Below are positions 1-6,475 of a stretch of DNA of 10,425 nucleotides, in pieces. Position 1 is the first letter of the stretch. Every line of letters begins with the position of its first letter. The translations under genes and the position numbers were made by a program. Source of the DNA: Methanobacteriota archaeon (lineage in GTDB: Archaea > Halobacteriota > Syntropharchaeia > JACQPP01). Below the pieces are notes generated by a model that did no database searches, was not told the DNA's origin, and saw nothing but the letters and a program-made list of their open reading frames with translations. The DNA lies in assembly GCA_016207465.1 (NCBI GenBank), contig JACQPP010000019.1, positions 1 through 10,425 of the forward strand, written 5' to 3'.

Positions 1-114
1 GGCTTCCCCCTCCACTCATCGCCAGCCTCGTCCGCTCGGGGGACCGTGGGGTTGCCAGATGCTTTCCTGCATCTCGTCGGAGGCCGGAAGAACCGGCCTA
101 CGGAGAGAAAAGAG
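1..114. other. Left-edge stretch, two hairpins, no assignable gene
   Basis: No gene can be assigned here. Two plus-strand frames stay open from the window edge: one stops at 118-120, the other at 138-140 inside the convergent lipoprotein gene. Either could be the tail of a protein starting outside, but neither has a recognisable motif. Two perfect 6-bp hairpins follow each other: AGATGC/GCATCT (57-62 with 69-74) and GGCCGG/CCGGCC (82-87 with 93-98). CCGT at 43-46 could pair with ACGG at 100-103 around both. This could be the end of a structured RNA or a region between convergent genes; I do not recognise a family. Confidence 0.3.
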
Positions 115-753
115 TCATAAACTATGGCGTAGTCCCATAAATTGAAATCCTGCTTCAGCTAGTGGGTCCCCTGACATCCTACTTACCAGTATGGATAGGT
201 CCCGTGGAGGAGGAGAAGAAATAGCCGCAAAGTCGAAACTGCTATTGAGGTATACCACTTCGTTAGCATATTCATGGCGACGGTATTGACTTGAGCATTT
301 CGACAGGCTTCGATTACAAACAGTGTAGTTAACGCTCGCAGATAGAGGTTCACCACCTAATCCACCGGATACTCGTGGCGTGATTGTGAGGAAAACACCT
401 TCTTCGCGGAGGAAGTACGTATTTTCAGAACTCACCCAGAAAGTCGCTTCAAAATCCATAGGGGATGCGCTTCGAACCGGGTAGACGCTTAGTTGAAAAC
501 CACTGACATTAATCTCTTGGAGAGAATCCGATAAAGCGATAGGAATACCTCCTGCAGGTATCTTTTCTGCATTAAGACCTTGGTCAATCGAGTGTGAGCA
601 ACCTGCAACAACAGCCACCACGAGTGTACAGAACAGGGCGATATGTCGGGACCTAAGAACTCGGGCCCTCCGGTAATCCTTTTCGCTTACGGCGTCAATC
701 TCTCTAGCTACACTACCCCCAAGCTTCCCCATTGCGTACCATTTCGCCCTCAT
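115..753 (-). CDS. Lipoprotein-like secreted protein, unknown function
   Basis: 212-residue protein not recognised as a known family. After a long basic N-terminal extension (about residues 1-35) comes a hydrophobic segment (about 38-50) ending VVAGC, which fits a lipobox with Cys52 as the lipidated residue, so the mature protein is probably attached outside the membrane. The rest looks like a small beta-rich domain with four N-glycosylation-type sequons (NVS, NYT, NRS, NSS) and a close Cys pair (CNRSLSKC). The first ATG is used here. An AT-rich, TATA-like stretch near 757-770 would start transcription near 738 and favour the second Met (732) instead, which also shortens the odd extension. 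Its GC content is far below that of the genes to its right (29 of 60 bases at 121-180), suggesting recent acquisition. Confidence 0.62.
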   Translation of the reverse strand: MRAKWYAMGKLGGSVAREIDAVSEKDYRRARVLRSRHIALFCTLVVAVVAGCSHSIDQGLNAEKIPAGGIPIALSDSLQEINVSGFQLSVYPVRSASPMDFEATFWVSSENTYFLREEGVFLTITPRVSGGLGGEPLSASVNYTVCNRSLSKCSSQYRRHEYANEVVYLNSSFDFAAISSPPPRDLSILVSRMSGDPLAEAGFQFMGLRHSL

Positions 754-955
754 CCTACTTATTCAATAGTTGATGGTGACCCCTTTTCATTGACAAGGGT
801 CGCCCCAGAGAGGGGTCGGTGGAGGCAGGCGGTGGCGGTCTCGCCCACGGTATCTACCATAATTCATCACGTTTCAAGTATTCGCTATCGGCTGACCTTT
901 TTTATCAGCGCAAAGGGGACACTACCTAAACATCGTTGACCGCCCGAAGGGTCGT

Positions 956-975
956 GTGCCTCCCCGGGGAGGCAC
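956..975. repeat. 20-bp perfect palindrome
   Basis: GTGCCTCCCC followed directly by its complement GGGGAGGCAC, with no spacer. It lies about 30 bases beyond the stop codon of the leftward sugar dehydrogenase, so it could stabilise or end that mRNA, or be a site for a dimeric DNA-binding protein. Confidence 0.6.
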
Positions 976-979
976 CGAT

Positions 980-996
980 TTTCGACGAAGTCGAAA
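980..996. repeat. Triloop palindrome, CGAC-RAA-GTCG family, copy 1
   Basis: TTTCGAC, loop GAA, GTCGAAA: a perfect 7-bp stem followed by GGCGG. The copy at 9503-9521 is nearly identical, including the following GGCGG. Copies at 2317-2335 and 4862-4878 keep the CGAC/GTCG core in reverse orientation with different but still paired outer stems. It lies 10 bases past the stop of the sugar dehydrogenase gene. Confidence 0.65.
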
Positions 997-1005
997 GGCG
1001 GAGGC

Positions 1006-2211
1006 CTATTTTCTCCGGAGGGCGACGGCGGCCAGCAACGCGGCCACGGCGAGCCATGCCTCCGGCCCCGGGCTCCGGGGCGATGCCCCCGTCGGCCGGG
1101 GGGCCCCCGGCGCTGGGGGGGGCCCGGGGTATTCCAGCCCCGCGGGGGTGGGAGTGGGGGTGGCCCGGGTGTCCCCCGCGTAGCCCCGCCTCTGGAGGGC
1201 CCAGTCGGGGACCCGGTAGATGCCGCTGGGGGTCGTCAGGTAGAGCCAGCCGTCGGGCCCCGAGGCCACGTCCAAGATTCCCTGCTCCATCCGCAGGAGG
1301 GTCACGTGGTCCTCCACCCGGGTTCCCCCCGCGGAGAGGGTGGCCCGGTGGAGGTCCCCCTGGTTCCAGTCGCCGAAGTAGAGGCTCCCGTTGTGGAAGG
1401 CCACCTGGGTGGGGGCGATGTTCGGGGTCCAGGTGAGCAGGGGGTCGGCCACATCGCTCCTCCCCGCGCGCCCCAGGTAATCGGGCCACCCGTAGTTCAG
1501 CCCCGGGAGCAGGTGGTTGAACTCGTCGTCCCGGCTGGGGCCGTTCTCCGTGATGTAGGCCCGCCCGCTCCCCGGCTGGAAGGCGAGGCCGAAGACATTC
1601 CGGTGGCCCCGGGTGTAGGCCGGGGAGCCCGGCCAGGGGTTGTCCCGCGGGATGGCCCCCGTCTTCTCGATGCGCAATACTTTGCCCGCCGCCGATTTCA
1701 CATCCTGGGCGAGGGCGGGCTGGTTGGCGTCCCCCGTGGTGATGTAGAGCTTGCCGTCGGGCCCGAAGGCCAGGATGCCCCCGTTGTGGATTGTGGAGGC
1801 GGGAATATTCTTGAAGATGACCTCCGGGGTCTCCCCGCGGCCCCCCCCGTCGCGGATGCGCACCACCCGGTTCACCGGCCCCGGGGCGGTGATGTAGGCG
1901 TAGAGATAGGGGGACTGGTTCCAGTCGGGGTCCACCGCGATGCCCAGCAGCCCCTGCTCCCCCTGGGTCACCACATCGAGCCGCGCCCACGGCTCCAGGG
2001 CCAGGATGCCATACTCCGCCAGCCGGATTTTCCCCGTGAACCTCTCCGCCACGAACATCCGCCCGTCGGGGGCCCACGCCAGGTCCACCGGGAAGGAGGC
2101 CCCCTCGGCCACCCTCTCCAGTTGGACCGCCTCCCCCTGCCCCCGGGCCCCGGCCACCAGGGCCACCAGCAGCAACAGCAGGAGAACTTTCAGCACCGTC
2201 GGCATGGCCAT
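1006..2211 (-). CDS. Secreted PQQ-dependent glucose/sorbosone dehydrogenase-like protein
   Basis: 401 residues. Residues 1-24 are a signal peptide, about 30-340 a six-bladed beta-propeller of the glucose/sorbosone dehydrogenase family, about 345-380 a Pro/Thr-rich linker, and 381-401 a C-terminal helix with a basic end. Family motifs visible: GEQGLLGIAVDPDW (84-97), HNGG (142-145, with the expected catalytic His142), GKVLRI (176-181), GHRNVFGLAF (202-211), ENGPSRDDE (222-230) and NYGWP (239-243). Family enzymes oxidise aldoses using PQQ and calcium; the substrate here is unknown. The tail (SPGPEAWLAV...RRK) resembles PGF-CTERM but has Pro-Gly-Pro-Glu where Pro-Gly-Phe is usual. A second ATG at 2205 leaves better room for the AAAGG upstream and is an alternative start. 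It is transcribed alone. Confidence 0.9.
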   Translation of the reverse strand: MAMPTVLKVLLLLLLVALVAGARGQGEAVQLERVAEGASFPVDLAWAPDGRMFVAERFTGKIRLAEYGILALEPWARLDVVTQGEQGLLGIAVDPDWNQSPYLYAYITAPGPVNRVVRIRDGGGRGETPEVIFKNIPASTIHNGGILAFGPDGKLYITTGDANQPALAQDVKSAAGKVLRIEKTGAIPRDNPWPGSPAYTRGHRNVFGLAFQPGSGRAYITENGPSRDDEFNHLLPGLNYGWPDYLGRAGRSDVADPLLTWTPNIAPTQVAFHNGSLYFGDWNQGDLHRATLSAGGTRVEDHVTLLRMEQGILDVASGPDGWLYLTTPSGIYRVPDWALQRRGYAGDTRATPTPTPAGLEYPGPPPAPGAPRPTGASPRSPGPEAWLAVAALLAAVALRRK

Positions 2212-2230
2212 CCTTTTCTTTTTTCTTTAT

Positions 2231-2255
2231 CCATGGACCCCGGAGGGGGCCATGG
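2231..2255. repeat. CCATGG-ended palindrome in sugar dehydrogenase upstream region
   Basis: CCATGG, A, CCCC, loop GGA, GGGG, G, CCATGG: 6-bp and 4-bp stems separated by one A/G mismatch. It lies 20 bases upstream of the leftward dehydrogenase start, directly next to another triloop palindrome (2257-2275). Both lie between two nearly identical T-rich tracts on the plus strand (about 2214-2229 and 2281-2296). It could be an operator or a 5'-leader hairpin. Confidence 0.6.
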
Positions 2256-2256
2256 T

Positions 2257-2275
2257 GTTTCTGCGGAGCAGAAAC
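2257..2275. repeat. 8-bp triloop palindrome
   Basis: GTTTCTGC, loop GGA, GCAGAAAC: a perfect 8-bp stem. Its position upstream of the dehydrogenase start suggests a regulatory or leader element. The loop matches that of the neighbouring palindrome at 2231-2255. Confidence 0.6.
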
Positions 2276-2316
2276 GTTAATTTTTCTTTTTTCTTTGAGT
2301 TTTGAGAGGACGTTCC

Positions 2317-2335
2317 GCCTCGACTTCGTCGAGGC
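2317..2335. repeat. Triloop palindrome, CGAC-RAA-GTCG family, copy 2
   Basis: GCCTCGAC, loop TTC, GTCGAGGC: an 8-bp perfect stem. Read on the minus strand it has the same CGAC-GAA-GTCG core as copy 1, but both outer arms carry changed bases that still pair (TT/AA becomes CC/GG). Confidence 0.65.
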
Positions 2336-2336
2336 T

Positions 2337-2361
2337 CCCCGCCTTCCTTCGGAATGCGGGG
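2337..2361. repeat. Hairpin downstream of tRNA-Cys
   Basis: CCCCGC, TTCC, loop TTC, GGAA, GCGGGG with a single C/T mismatch between the two stem parts. It lies directly beyond the T-rich run that follows tRNA-Cys on the minus strand and shares the TTC/GAA triloop of its neighbours. Confidence 0.55.
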
Positions 2362-2374
2362 AAAAAGAAAAATT
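2362..2374 (-). terminator. T-rich terminator of tRNA-Cys
   Basis: On the minus strand the tRNA is followed at once by TAATTTTTCTTTTT, a typical archaeal pyrimidine-rich transcription stop. Confidence 0.55.
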
Positions 2375-2446
2375 AGCCACGGCCCGGAATTGAACCGGGA
2401 TAGAGCTGATCTGCAGTCAGCCGCATGACCACTCTGCCACCGTGGC
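2375..2446 (-). tRNA. tRNA-Cys (anticodon GCA)
   Basis: 72 nt that fold as a complete cloverleaf. The acceptor GCCACGG pairs with CCGTGGC and position 73 is U, as expected for cysteine tRNAs. The D stem is GCA/TGC; the anticodon stem GCTGA/TCAGC carries loop CTGCAGA with anticodon GCA (2412-2414 on the complement). The variable loop has 5 nt, and the T stem CCCGG/CCGGG encloses TTCAATT. No intron; CCA is not encoded. A T-rich run follows the 3' end. The 5' leader contains a 10-nt sequence (complement of 2470-2479) that matches the complement of the tRNA 5' end and could pair with it in the precursor. Confidence 0.95.
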
Positions 2447-2485
2447 AGGCTCTCGTGGGCCACTCTACCCACGGTGGCGTTTGCA

Positions 2486-2495
2486 CATAAATTTA
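2486..2495. promoter_or_regulatory. Symmetrical TATA element between tRNA-Cys and HIT gene
   Basis: CATAAATTTA contains the perfect palindrome TAAATTTA (2488-2495), the only AT-rich patch in this divergent gap. Rightward it would place the start near 2517, about 30 bases before the HIT start. Leftward it would place it near 2465, about 18 bases before the tRNA 5' end. It may therefore be one element serving both directions. Confidence 0.5.
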
Positions 2496-2546
2496 CCCCC
2501 GGTGGCAGAGAAAACTCTTTGGCGGCCCCCGGCGTTCCGGGGCTCG

Positions 2547-3014
2547 ATGGACGGTCCCCCGGGGCGCAAGCCGTTCGTGTTTTCCCCCGCCGCGGAGCCC
2601 AGGGCCGGGGGGAGGTGCCTCTTCTGCGACATCACCTCGGGGCGGGCCGCGGCCCACCGGGTCTATGAGGACGCGCGGGTGGTGGCTTTCCTGGACCGGT
2701 TCCCTGTGGCGGTGGGCCACACGCTGGTGTGTCCCCGGGTCCATGTGGAGAAGGTCGGGGAATTGGGGGAGGAGGACCTCGTCGCGTTGTTCCGGGTGGT
2801 GCAGAGGGTGGCGCGGGCGGTGGAGGCGGCCTTGGAGCCGGATGGGTTGAATCTGCTGGTGAACCAGGGGGCGGCGGCGGGACAGGTGGTTTTCCATGTG
2901 CATGTGCATGTGTCTCCCCGGTGGAGGGGGCAGGGGTTCACGGGGAGGCGGCTGTCGGAGGCGGAGGCGCGGTTCGAGGAGACGGCGGAGAGGCTCCGGG
3001 GGGCCATCCGGTAA
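2547..3014 (+). CDS. HIT-family nucleotide hydrolase/transferase
   Basis: 155 residues. The HIT signature HVHVHVS (117-123) sits in the usual setting NQGAAAGQVVFHVHVHVSPR; the middle His119 is the expected nucleophile. A zinc-binding CLFC (Cys24, Cys27) precedes the fold, with His58 and His117 as likely further ligands, as in the Hint/Fhit-like branch. Family members split nucleoside phosphoramidates, adenylated compounds or dinucleoside polyphosphates in the cytoplasm; the substrate here is not evident. The start chosen is the ATG at 2547. The frame is open further upstream, but that part runs through the promoter and the tRNA end and has no family resemblance. The gene opens a rightward operon and is followed after 2 bases by a membrane protease-like gene. 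Confidence 0.9.
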   Translation: MDGPPGRKPFVFSPAAEPRAGGRCLFCDITSGRAAAHRVYEDARVVAFLDRFPVAVGHTLVCPRVHVEKVGELGEEDLVALFRVVQRVARAVEAALEPDGLNLLVNQGAAAGQVVFHVHVHVSPRWRGQGFTGRRLSEAEARFEETAERLRGAIR

Positions 3015-3016
3015 TC

Positions 3017-3916
3017 ATGGTGCGGCTCGCCGGCGGCATCTTCATGGGGCTGGGGGTGGCCCTCTATTTCGCCATGGGGCTCCTGCTTCCGGGGTCCCCG
3101 GTGCGGGACTATGGCTCCCTGGTGCTCCTCTTTCTGGGGGTGCAGGTGGTGCTGAAGGATGTGGCTGATGTGTGGGTGGGGCGGGTCTTCAAGCCCTATT
3201 CGCTGTGGTGGAAGGTGCTCCTGGCGCCGGGGACGGTGGTCCACGAGGTGAGCCACCTGGTGGGGGTCGTGGCCATGGGGTGCAGGGTGAAGGAGTTTGT
3301 GCCCTTCAAGCCGGACCCGGAGACGGGGACTCTGGGGTATGTGGCCTATGTGCCCCCCCGGGGGGCCTTGGCCCTGCCGCGGGACCTGGTCATCGGGCTG
3401 GCTCCCCTCTTCGGGTGCGGGCTGGTGACCCTGGGGATTCTCCTGGTGCTGGCCCCGGGGAGCCTCCAGCCGGGGGTGGTGCGGGCCGGGTCCTTCGGGG
3501 ACCTCTTCTCTTCCATCGTGGGGGTGGCGGGGGACCTCCTGGGGGCCCTGGGGGGCCTGCCCCTCAAGTCGTGGACCACCTGGGTGCTGTTCTACCTCCT
3601 GCTCTGCTTCGGCTTCGGGGCGGCGCCGAGCACCCCGGACTTCAAGAACCCGTGGAAGACGGCGGTGAAGAGTCCGCTCTCCATCGGGGTGCTGGCCCTG
3701 CTGGTGTTCCTCTTCTTGTTCTTCGGGGAGCGGTTTCTCTTCGTCTACCGGTGGCTCCTGTGGGTCTCCCTGCTATCGGTTCTCTTGCTGGGGGCGAGCC
3801 TGGTCCTGCTGGCGGCGGGGAGCCGGGTGGCCCGCCTTCCCCTGGGGCTGCGGGCGGCGGTGGCGGCGGGAATCCTGGCCCTCCTGGCCCTGGGGGTCCT
3901 TCTGGGACCGGCATAA
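3017..3916 (+). CDS. Integral membrane HExxH metalloprotease-like protein (M50-like)
   Basis: 299 residues, mostly hydrophobic, with about eight likely membrane spans. The zinc motif HEVSH (His76, Glu77, His80) lies in or beside a membrane segment (APGTVVHEVSHLVGVV), the arrangement of intramembrane site-2 (M50-type) proteases. A second conserved-looking stretch, GAAPSTPDFKN (about 204-214), could supply an Asp as third zinc ligand, by analogy with the M50 DG motif; this is inference. It may cleave membrane or exported proteins, which would fit the surface-protein genes of the same operon, but no substrate can be read from the sequence. The ATG lies 2 bases after the HIT stop, so translation is probably coupled. 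The PDZ domain of some S2P relatives is not seen. Confidence 0.75.
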   Translation: MVRLAGGIFMGLGVALYFAMGLLLPGSPVRDYGSLVLLFLGVQVVLKDVADVWVGRVFKPYSLWWKVLLAPGTVVHEVSHLVGVVAMGCRVKEFVPFKPDPETGTLGYVAYVPPRGALALPRDLVIGLAPLFGCGLVTLGILLVLAPGSLQPGVVRAGSFGDLFSSIVGVAGDLLGALGGLPLKSWTTWVLFYLLLCFGFGAAPSTPDFKNPWKTAVKSPLSIGVLALLVFLFLFFGERFLFVYRWLLWVSLLSVLLLGASLVLLAAGSRVARLPLGLRAAVAAGILALLALGVLLGPA

Positions 3917-3955
3917 TCTTGATATGTCCCCCGGGGGTTCTTTCCGTGGGTTTCC

Positions 3956-4438
3956 ATGTCCGTTGCGGCATATGCTTGGCTGGGGCTCAATCTCCTCTTC
4001 GTGGCCCTCTCCCTGGTGGTCTCCCTGAAACTGCTCCCCCGGCTGCTTCGGGTCACGGCCAAGATTGACGTGGTTGCGGAGATTCAGAAGGGCAACAAGG
4101 CGGCCGGTTATTACTATGTGTTCGCGGGGCTCTTCGCCTCGGGAATCCTGATGTTCACCACCAGGGGGATTGTGGTGCCGGCGGTGCTGGACGGGGAGGC
4201 CGTCGCCTCGGCCCTGCGGGTGGGGCTGGTGGGGTTGGTCCTGGGGTTCCTCATCTCCTATGGCCTGCTGATGTTCGTGGAGCGCCTCACCCGGCCCCTC
4301 AACGAGTGGCAGGGAATCCCCCAGGGGAACGAGGCCATGGGGCTCTTCTTCGTGCTGGTGGGCATCGTGATTGCGGCCATCCTCTACACCATCTCCACCT
4401 CCATCCCCCCGGGGCTGCTGGACCCCCTCTCCCCCTGA
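3956..4438 (+). CDS. DUF350-family membrane protein
   Basis: 160 residues with four predicted membrane spans (about 5-27, 50-72, 86-108, 127-149). The protein is an internal duplication of two two-span halves. The start of the second helix in each half carries the family signature of charged or polar residues next to Gly-Asn: EIQKGNKA (42-49) and GIPQGNEA (120-127), typical of DUF350 proteins. The molecular role of the family is unknown. The start is the ATG 39 bases after the previous stop; no clear ribosome site precedes it. A TATA-like TTGATATG near 3920 could give a second, almost leaderless start, so this gene may also be transcribed on its own. The next gene follows 11 bases later. Confidence 0.8.
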   Translation: MSVAAYAWLGLNLLFVALSLVVSLKLLPRLLRVTAKIDVVAEIQKGNKAAGYYYVFAGLFASGILMFTTRGIVVPAVLDGEAVASALRVGLVGLVLGFLISYGLLMFVERLTRPLNEWQGIPQGNEAMGLFFVLVGIVIAAILYTISTSIPPGLLDPLSP

Positions 4439-4449
4439 GCCCCGGCCCC

Positions 4450-6471
4450 ATGCGCCCGGAGATTGCGGTTCTGCTGGCGGCCATGCTCCTCGCGGGGCCC
4501 GCGGGCGGGGTCCTCCACCAGACGGCGGAGGGAATCCGGGTCTCCTTCCAGGCCTTCGTGTGGCCCCCGGGCGGGCCCTGCTCCAGCGCGGGCCTGAAGC
4601 CGCTGCCGGATGCCGAGATCCACGTCAGTGGTGTCCTGAGGGGGAGGACCGATGTGAATGGCACTCTGGTGCTCTACTTGCCTGAGGGGAACTACTCCAT
4701 CGAGGCGAAACTCGCGGGGTATTCCACCTCGCGGAGCCCTCTCGCAGTGGCCGCCAACCGGTCCGCGGTCCAAATCCACTGCCTCCGGCCTGAGCTGCCC
4801 TCCCCTTCCCCCACCGGGTTTCCTTCCCCTTTTCCCGCTCCCCTTCGGGCGGCGGTGACCGAGGCGACTTCGTCGCCTTTCCCCGCCCCCCTTCGGGCGG
4901 CGGTGACCGCGGAGGAGGCGGGGCCCCGCTGCACCCCCGGGTTCCAGGAGCAATACCAGTGCGTGGGGGAGGCGCGCCAGCGGCTCTACCAGCAGAGCGA
5001 CTGCAGGCGGGTGTGGAAGGAGGTGGACCCCCGGTCGCGGGAGTGCGGGTCCCGGGGCTCCCAGAGGGACACCCGGGTGGAGGTCTTCCTGAAGCCCGCC
5101 CGGAAGGGGCAGAGGGCCCCGCTGGAGGCCCGCCTCGGGGGGCTGGAGTTGCCCTACGCCCCCTTGGAGGGGCGGACCCTGGAGTTCTTCGTGGACGGGG
5201 TCCGGGTGGGGCGCTCCACCACCCTCACCGACGGACGGGCCACCCTGGACTACACCCCGAGCGCCGCGGGGAGCCTGACGGTGGAGGTCCTCTTCCGGGG
5301 GGACATCCTCTACCTGCCGGGCTCGGGCCGGGGAAAACTGGCGGTGGCCCCGGAGACCACATCGGCGGGCGCGAAGAAGGACGAGACCCGCCTCACCCTG
5401 GAGAACCGGGCCACCGTGGCGGGACAGGAGGTGCAGCTGGAGGCGAAGCTGGAGAAGGCCACCTTCCCCACCTATCCCCTGAGCCACAAGCTCATCGAGT
5501 TCCGGGTCAACGACCTCCCCGCGGGGTCCGCCAGCACCGCCCCCATCGGGGTCGCCCAGCGGGCCTACACCCCCCGGCTGGGGGGAAACTTCCGGCTGGA
5601 CGCGCGGTTCCCCGGGGACAACCTCTTCGCGGAGAGCAGCGCCACCGCCACCCTCACCGTGGCGGGTCCCACCGGCCGCGAGCTCCCCTCCTCGGGCCTC
5701 CCCGGCGGGGCCGGCGGGGTCCCCCGGGGGCCCGCCACCACCCCGGTGTCCTGGGCCTGCACCCCCTACGAGCGGCGCTGCCGGGAGAACTCCCTCCAAG
5801 AGTGCTCCGAGGACGGCCAGCGGTGGAACCCCCGGGAGCAGTGCGCGGGGGCCTGCGACCCCGAGGCCCTCCGCTGCACCGTGCACCGCGACGCCGAGGC
5901 GGCCCGGACCACCTGGTGGCGCATCTTCCCCAGCGTCGAGCTCACCTCCACCCAGACCCGCATCCCCGTGGGCGGGGAGGCCCTCCTCACCCTCTCCCTC
6001 ATCAACCCCAGCGTCAACGTCCCCGACCTGGAGGGGGACGCCATCCTCAAACTCCCCAGCGGCGTCACCGTGGAGTCCACCACCTTCGTGGCCGGGGGCT
6101 CCAACCAGATGCTCGGCCAGTTCAGCGTCAAGCCCGGGGGAGAGAACCACATCACCATCCGCATCCGCAGCCAGGAGACAGGGGTCAAACTGGTGGAGTC
6201 CCAGATTCTCTACTATCCCTCGGGCCACAAGGAGGCCTTCAACGCCATCCAGAACATCCACAAACTCACCTTCGAGCCCCAGGGCTCGGCCAGCAGCCAG
6301 GTGGAGGGGGCCCCCGCCGGGGGAACGCGAGGCCCGGGCCCCCGGGGATTCTACCTGGAAGGGGAGAGGGCCTCCAAGGGCAGGTTGAGCGAGGTTCCCG
6401 GCTTCGAGGCCCCCCTTGCACTGGCGTGCCTCGCTGCCCTGCTCTTCGCGGTGCGACGGTGGAGGAGATAG
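4450..6471 (+). CDS. Multidomain PGF-CTERM surface protein with Ig-like repeats
   Basis: 673 residues, built for the cell surface. In order: signal peptide (1-20); a carboxypeptidase-regulatory/PEGA-like beta domain (about 48-100); a Pro/Ala-rich linker with a tandem duplication (126-153); a Cys-bearing segment (161-199); two Ig-like domains (about 207-300 and 311-405) that resemble each other; a Gly/Pro linker; a second Cys-rich segment with six cysteines (437-476); a beta domain (about 494-608); a low-complexity stretch; and a PGF-CTERM tail (VPGFEAPLALA...RRWRR, 649-673). The tail predicts archaeosortase processing and lipid anchoring. The 494-608 domain clearly recurs in the partial gene at the right edge of the window. 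Probably an adhesive or S-layer-associated protein; the ligand is unknown. ATG at 4450 is chosen because it directly begins a good signal peptide. Confidence 0.85.
   Translation: MRPEIAVLLAAMLLAGPAGGVLHQTAEGIRVSFQAFVWPPGGPCSSAGLKPLPDAEIHVSGVLRGRTDVNGTLVLYLPEGNYSIEAKLAGYSTSRSPLAVAANRSAVQIHCLRPELPSPSPTGFPSPFPAPLRAAVTEATSSPFPAPLRAAVTAEEAGPRCTPGFQEQYQCVGEARQRLYQQSDCRRVWKEVDPRSRECGSRGSQRDTRVEVFLKPARKGQRAPLEARLGGLELPYAPLEGRTLEFFVDGVRVGRSTTLTDGRATLDYTPSAAGSLTVEVLFRGDILYLPGSGRGKLAVAPETTSAGAKKDETRLTLENRATVAGQEVQLEAKLEKATFPTYPLSHKLIEFRVNDLPAGSASTAPIGVAQRAYTPRLGGNFRLDARFPGDNLFAESSATATLTVAGPTGRELPSSGLPGGAGGVPRGPATTPVSWACTPYERRCRENSLQECSEDGQRWNPREQCAGACDPEALRCTVHRDAEAARTTWWRIFPSVELTSTQTRIPVGGEALLTLSLINPSVNVPDLEGDAILKLPSGVTVESTTFVAGGSNQMLGQFSVKPGGENHITIRIRSQETGVKLVESQILYYPSGHKEAFNAIQNIHKLTFEPQGSASSQVEGAPAGGTRGPGPRGFYLEGERASKGRLSEVPGFEAPLALACLAALLFAVRRWRR
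4825..4908 (+). repeat. In-frame direct duplication (SPFPAPLRAAVT twice)
   Basis: Two nearly identical 36-nt units (4825-4860 and 4873-4908), 48 nt apart, encode exactly the same 12 residues. A TTC-triloop palindrome (4862-4878) lies across their junction. Each unit itself contains CCCTTCGGG. The copy falls in the linker between two domains of the surface protein, where extra length is tolerated. Confidence 0.75.
4862..4878. repeat. Triloop palindrome, CGAC-RAA-GTCG family, copy 3 (intragenic)
   Basis: AGGCGAC, loop TTC, GTCGCCT: a perfect 7-bp stem inside the surface-protein gene. Read on the minus strand it keeps the CGAC-GAA-GTCG core found at 980-996 and 2317-2335. Confidence 0.6.
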
Positions 6472-6475
6472 GGGG

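Larger units (their letters stand above)
754..1005. other. Intergenic region rich in inverted repeats
   Basis: About 250 bases without a convincing gene. The left part is AT-richer and probably holds the promoter of the leftward lipoprotein gene (TATA-like bases near 757-770). The right part, just past the stop of the leftward sugar dehydrogenase, is packed with inverted repeats, annotated separately at 956-975 and 980-996. A T6 run lies at 898-903. The short open frames crossing the region have no start signals or recognisable content. Confidence 0.5.

Noticed and set aside
754..930. Box C/D guide RNA suggested by TTGATGG and CTGA
   Set aside because: The C box does not match RTGATGA and no internal C'/D' pair or terminal stem is seen.
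643..939. 98-codon plus-strand frame left of the sugar dehydrogenase
   Set aside because: It overlaps the signal-peptide region of the opposite lipoprotein gene and has no start signals or family resemblance.
926..2380. Long 484-codon minus-strand frame over the sugar dehydrogenase
   Set aside because: It is a Gly/Pro/Arg-rich shadow frame of the dehydrogenase, has no family motifs and would run into the hairpin-rich region upstream.
2227..2472. 81-codon minus-strand frame over tRNA-Cys
   Set aside because: It reads through the full tRNA and its terminator and has no recognisable content.
3172..4068. 298-codon plus-strand frame over the M50-like gene
   Set aside because: Gly/Pro-rich shadow; the overlapping frame has membrane helices and HEVSH.
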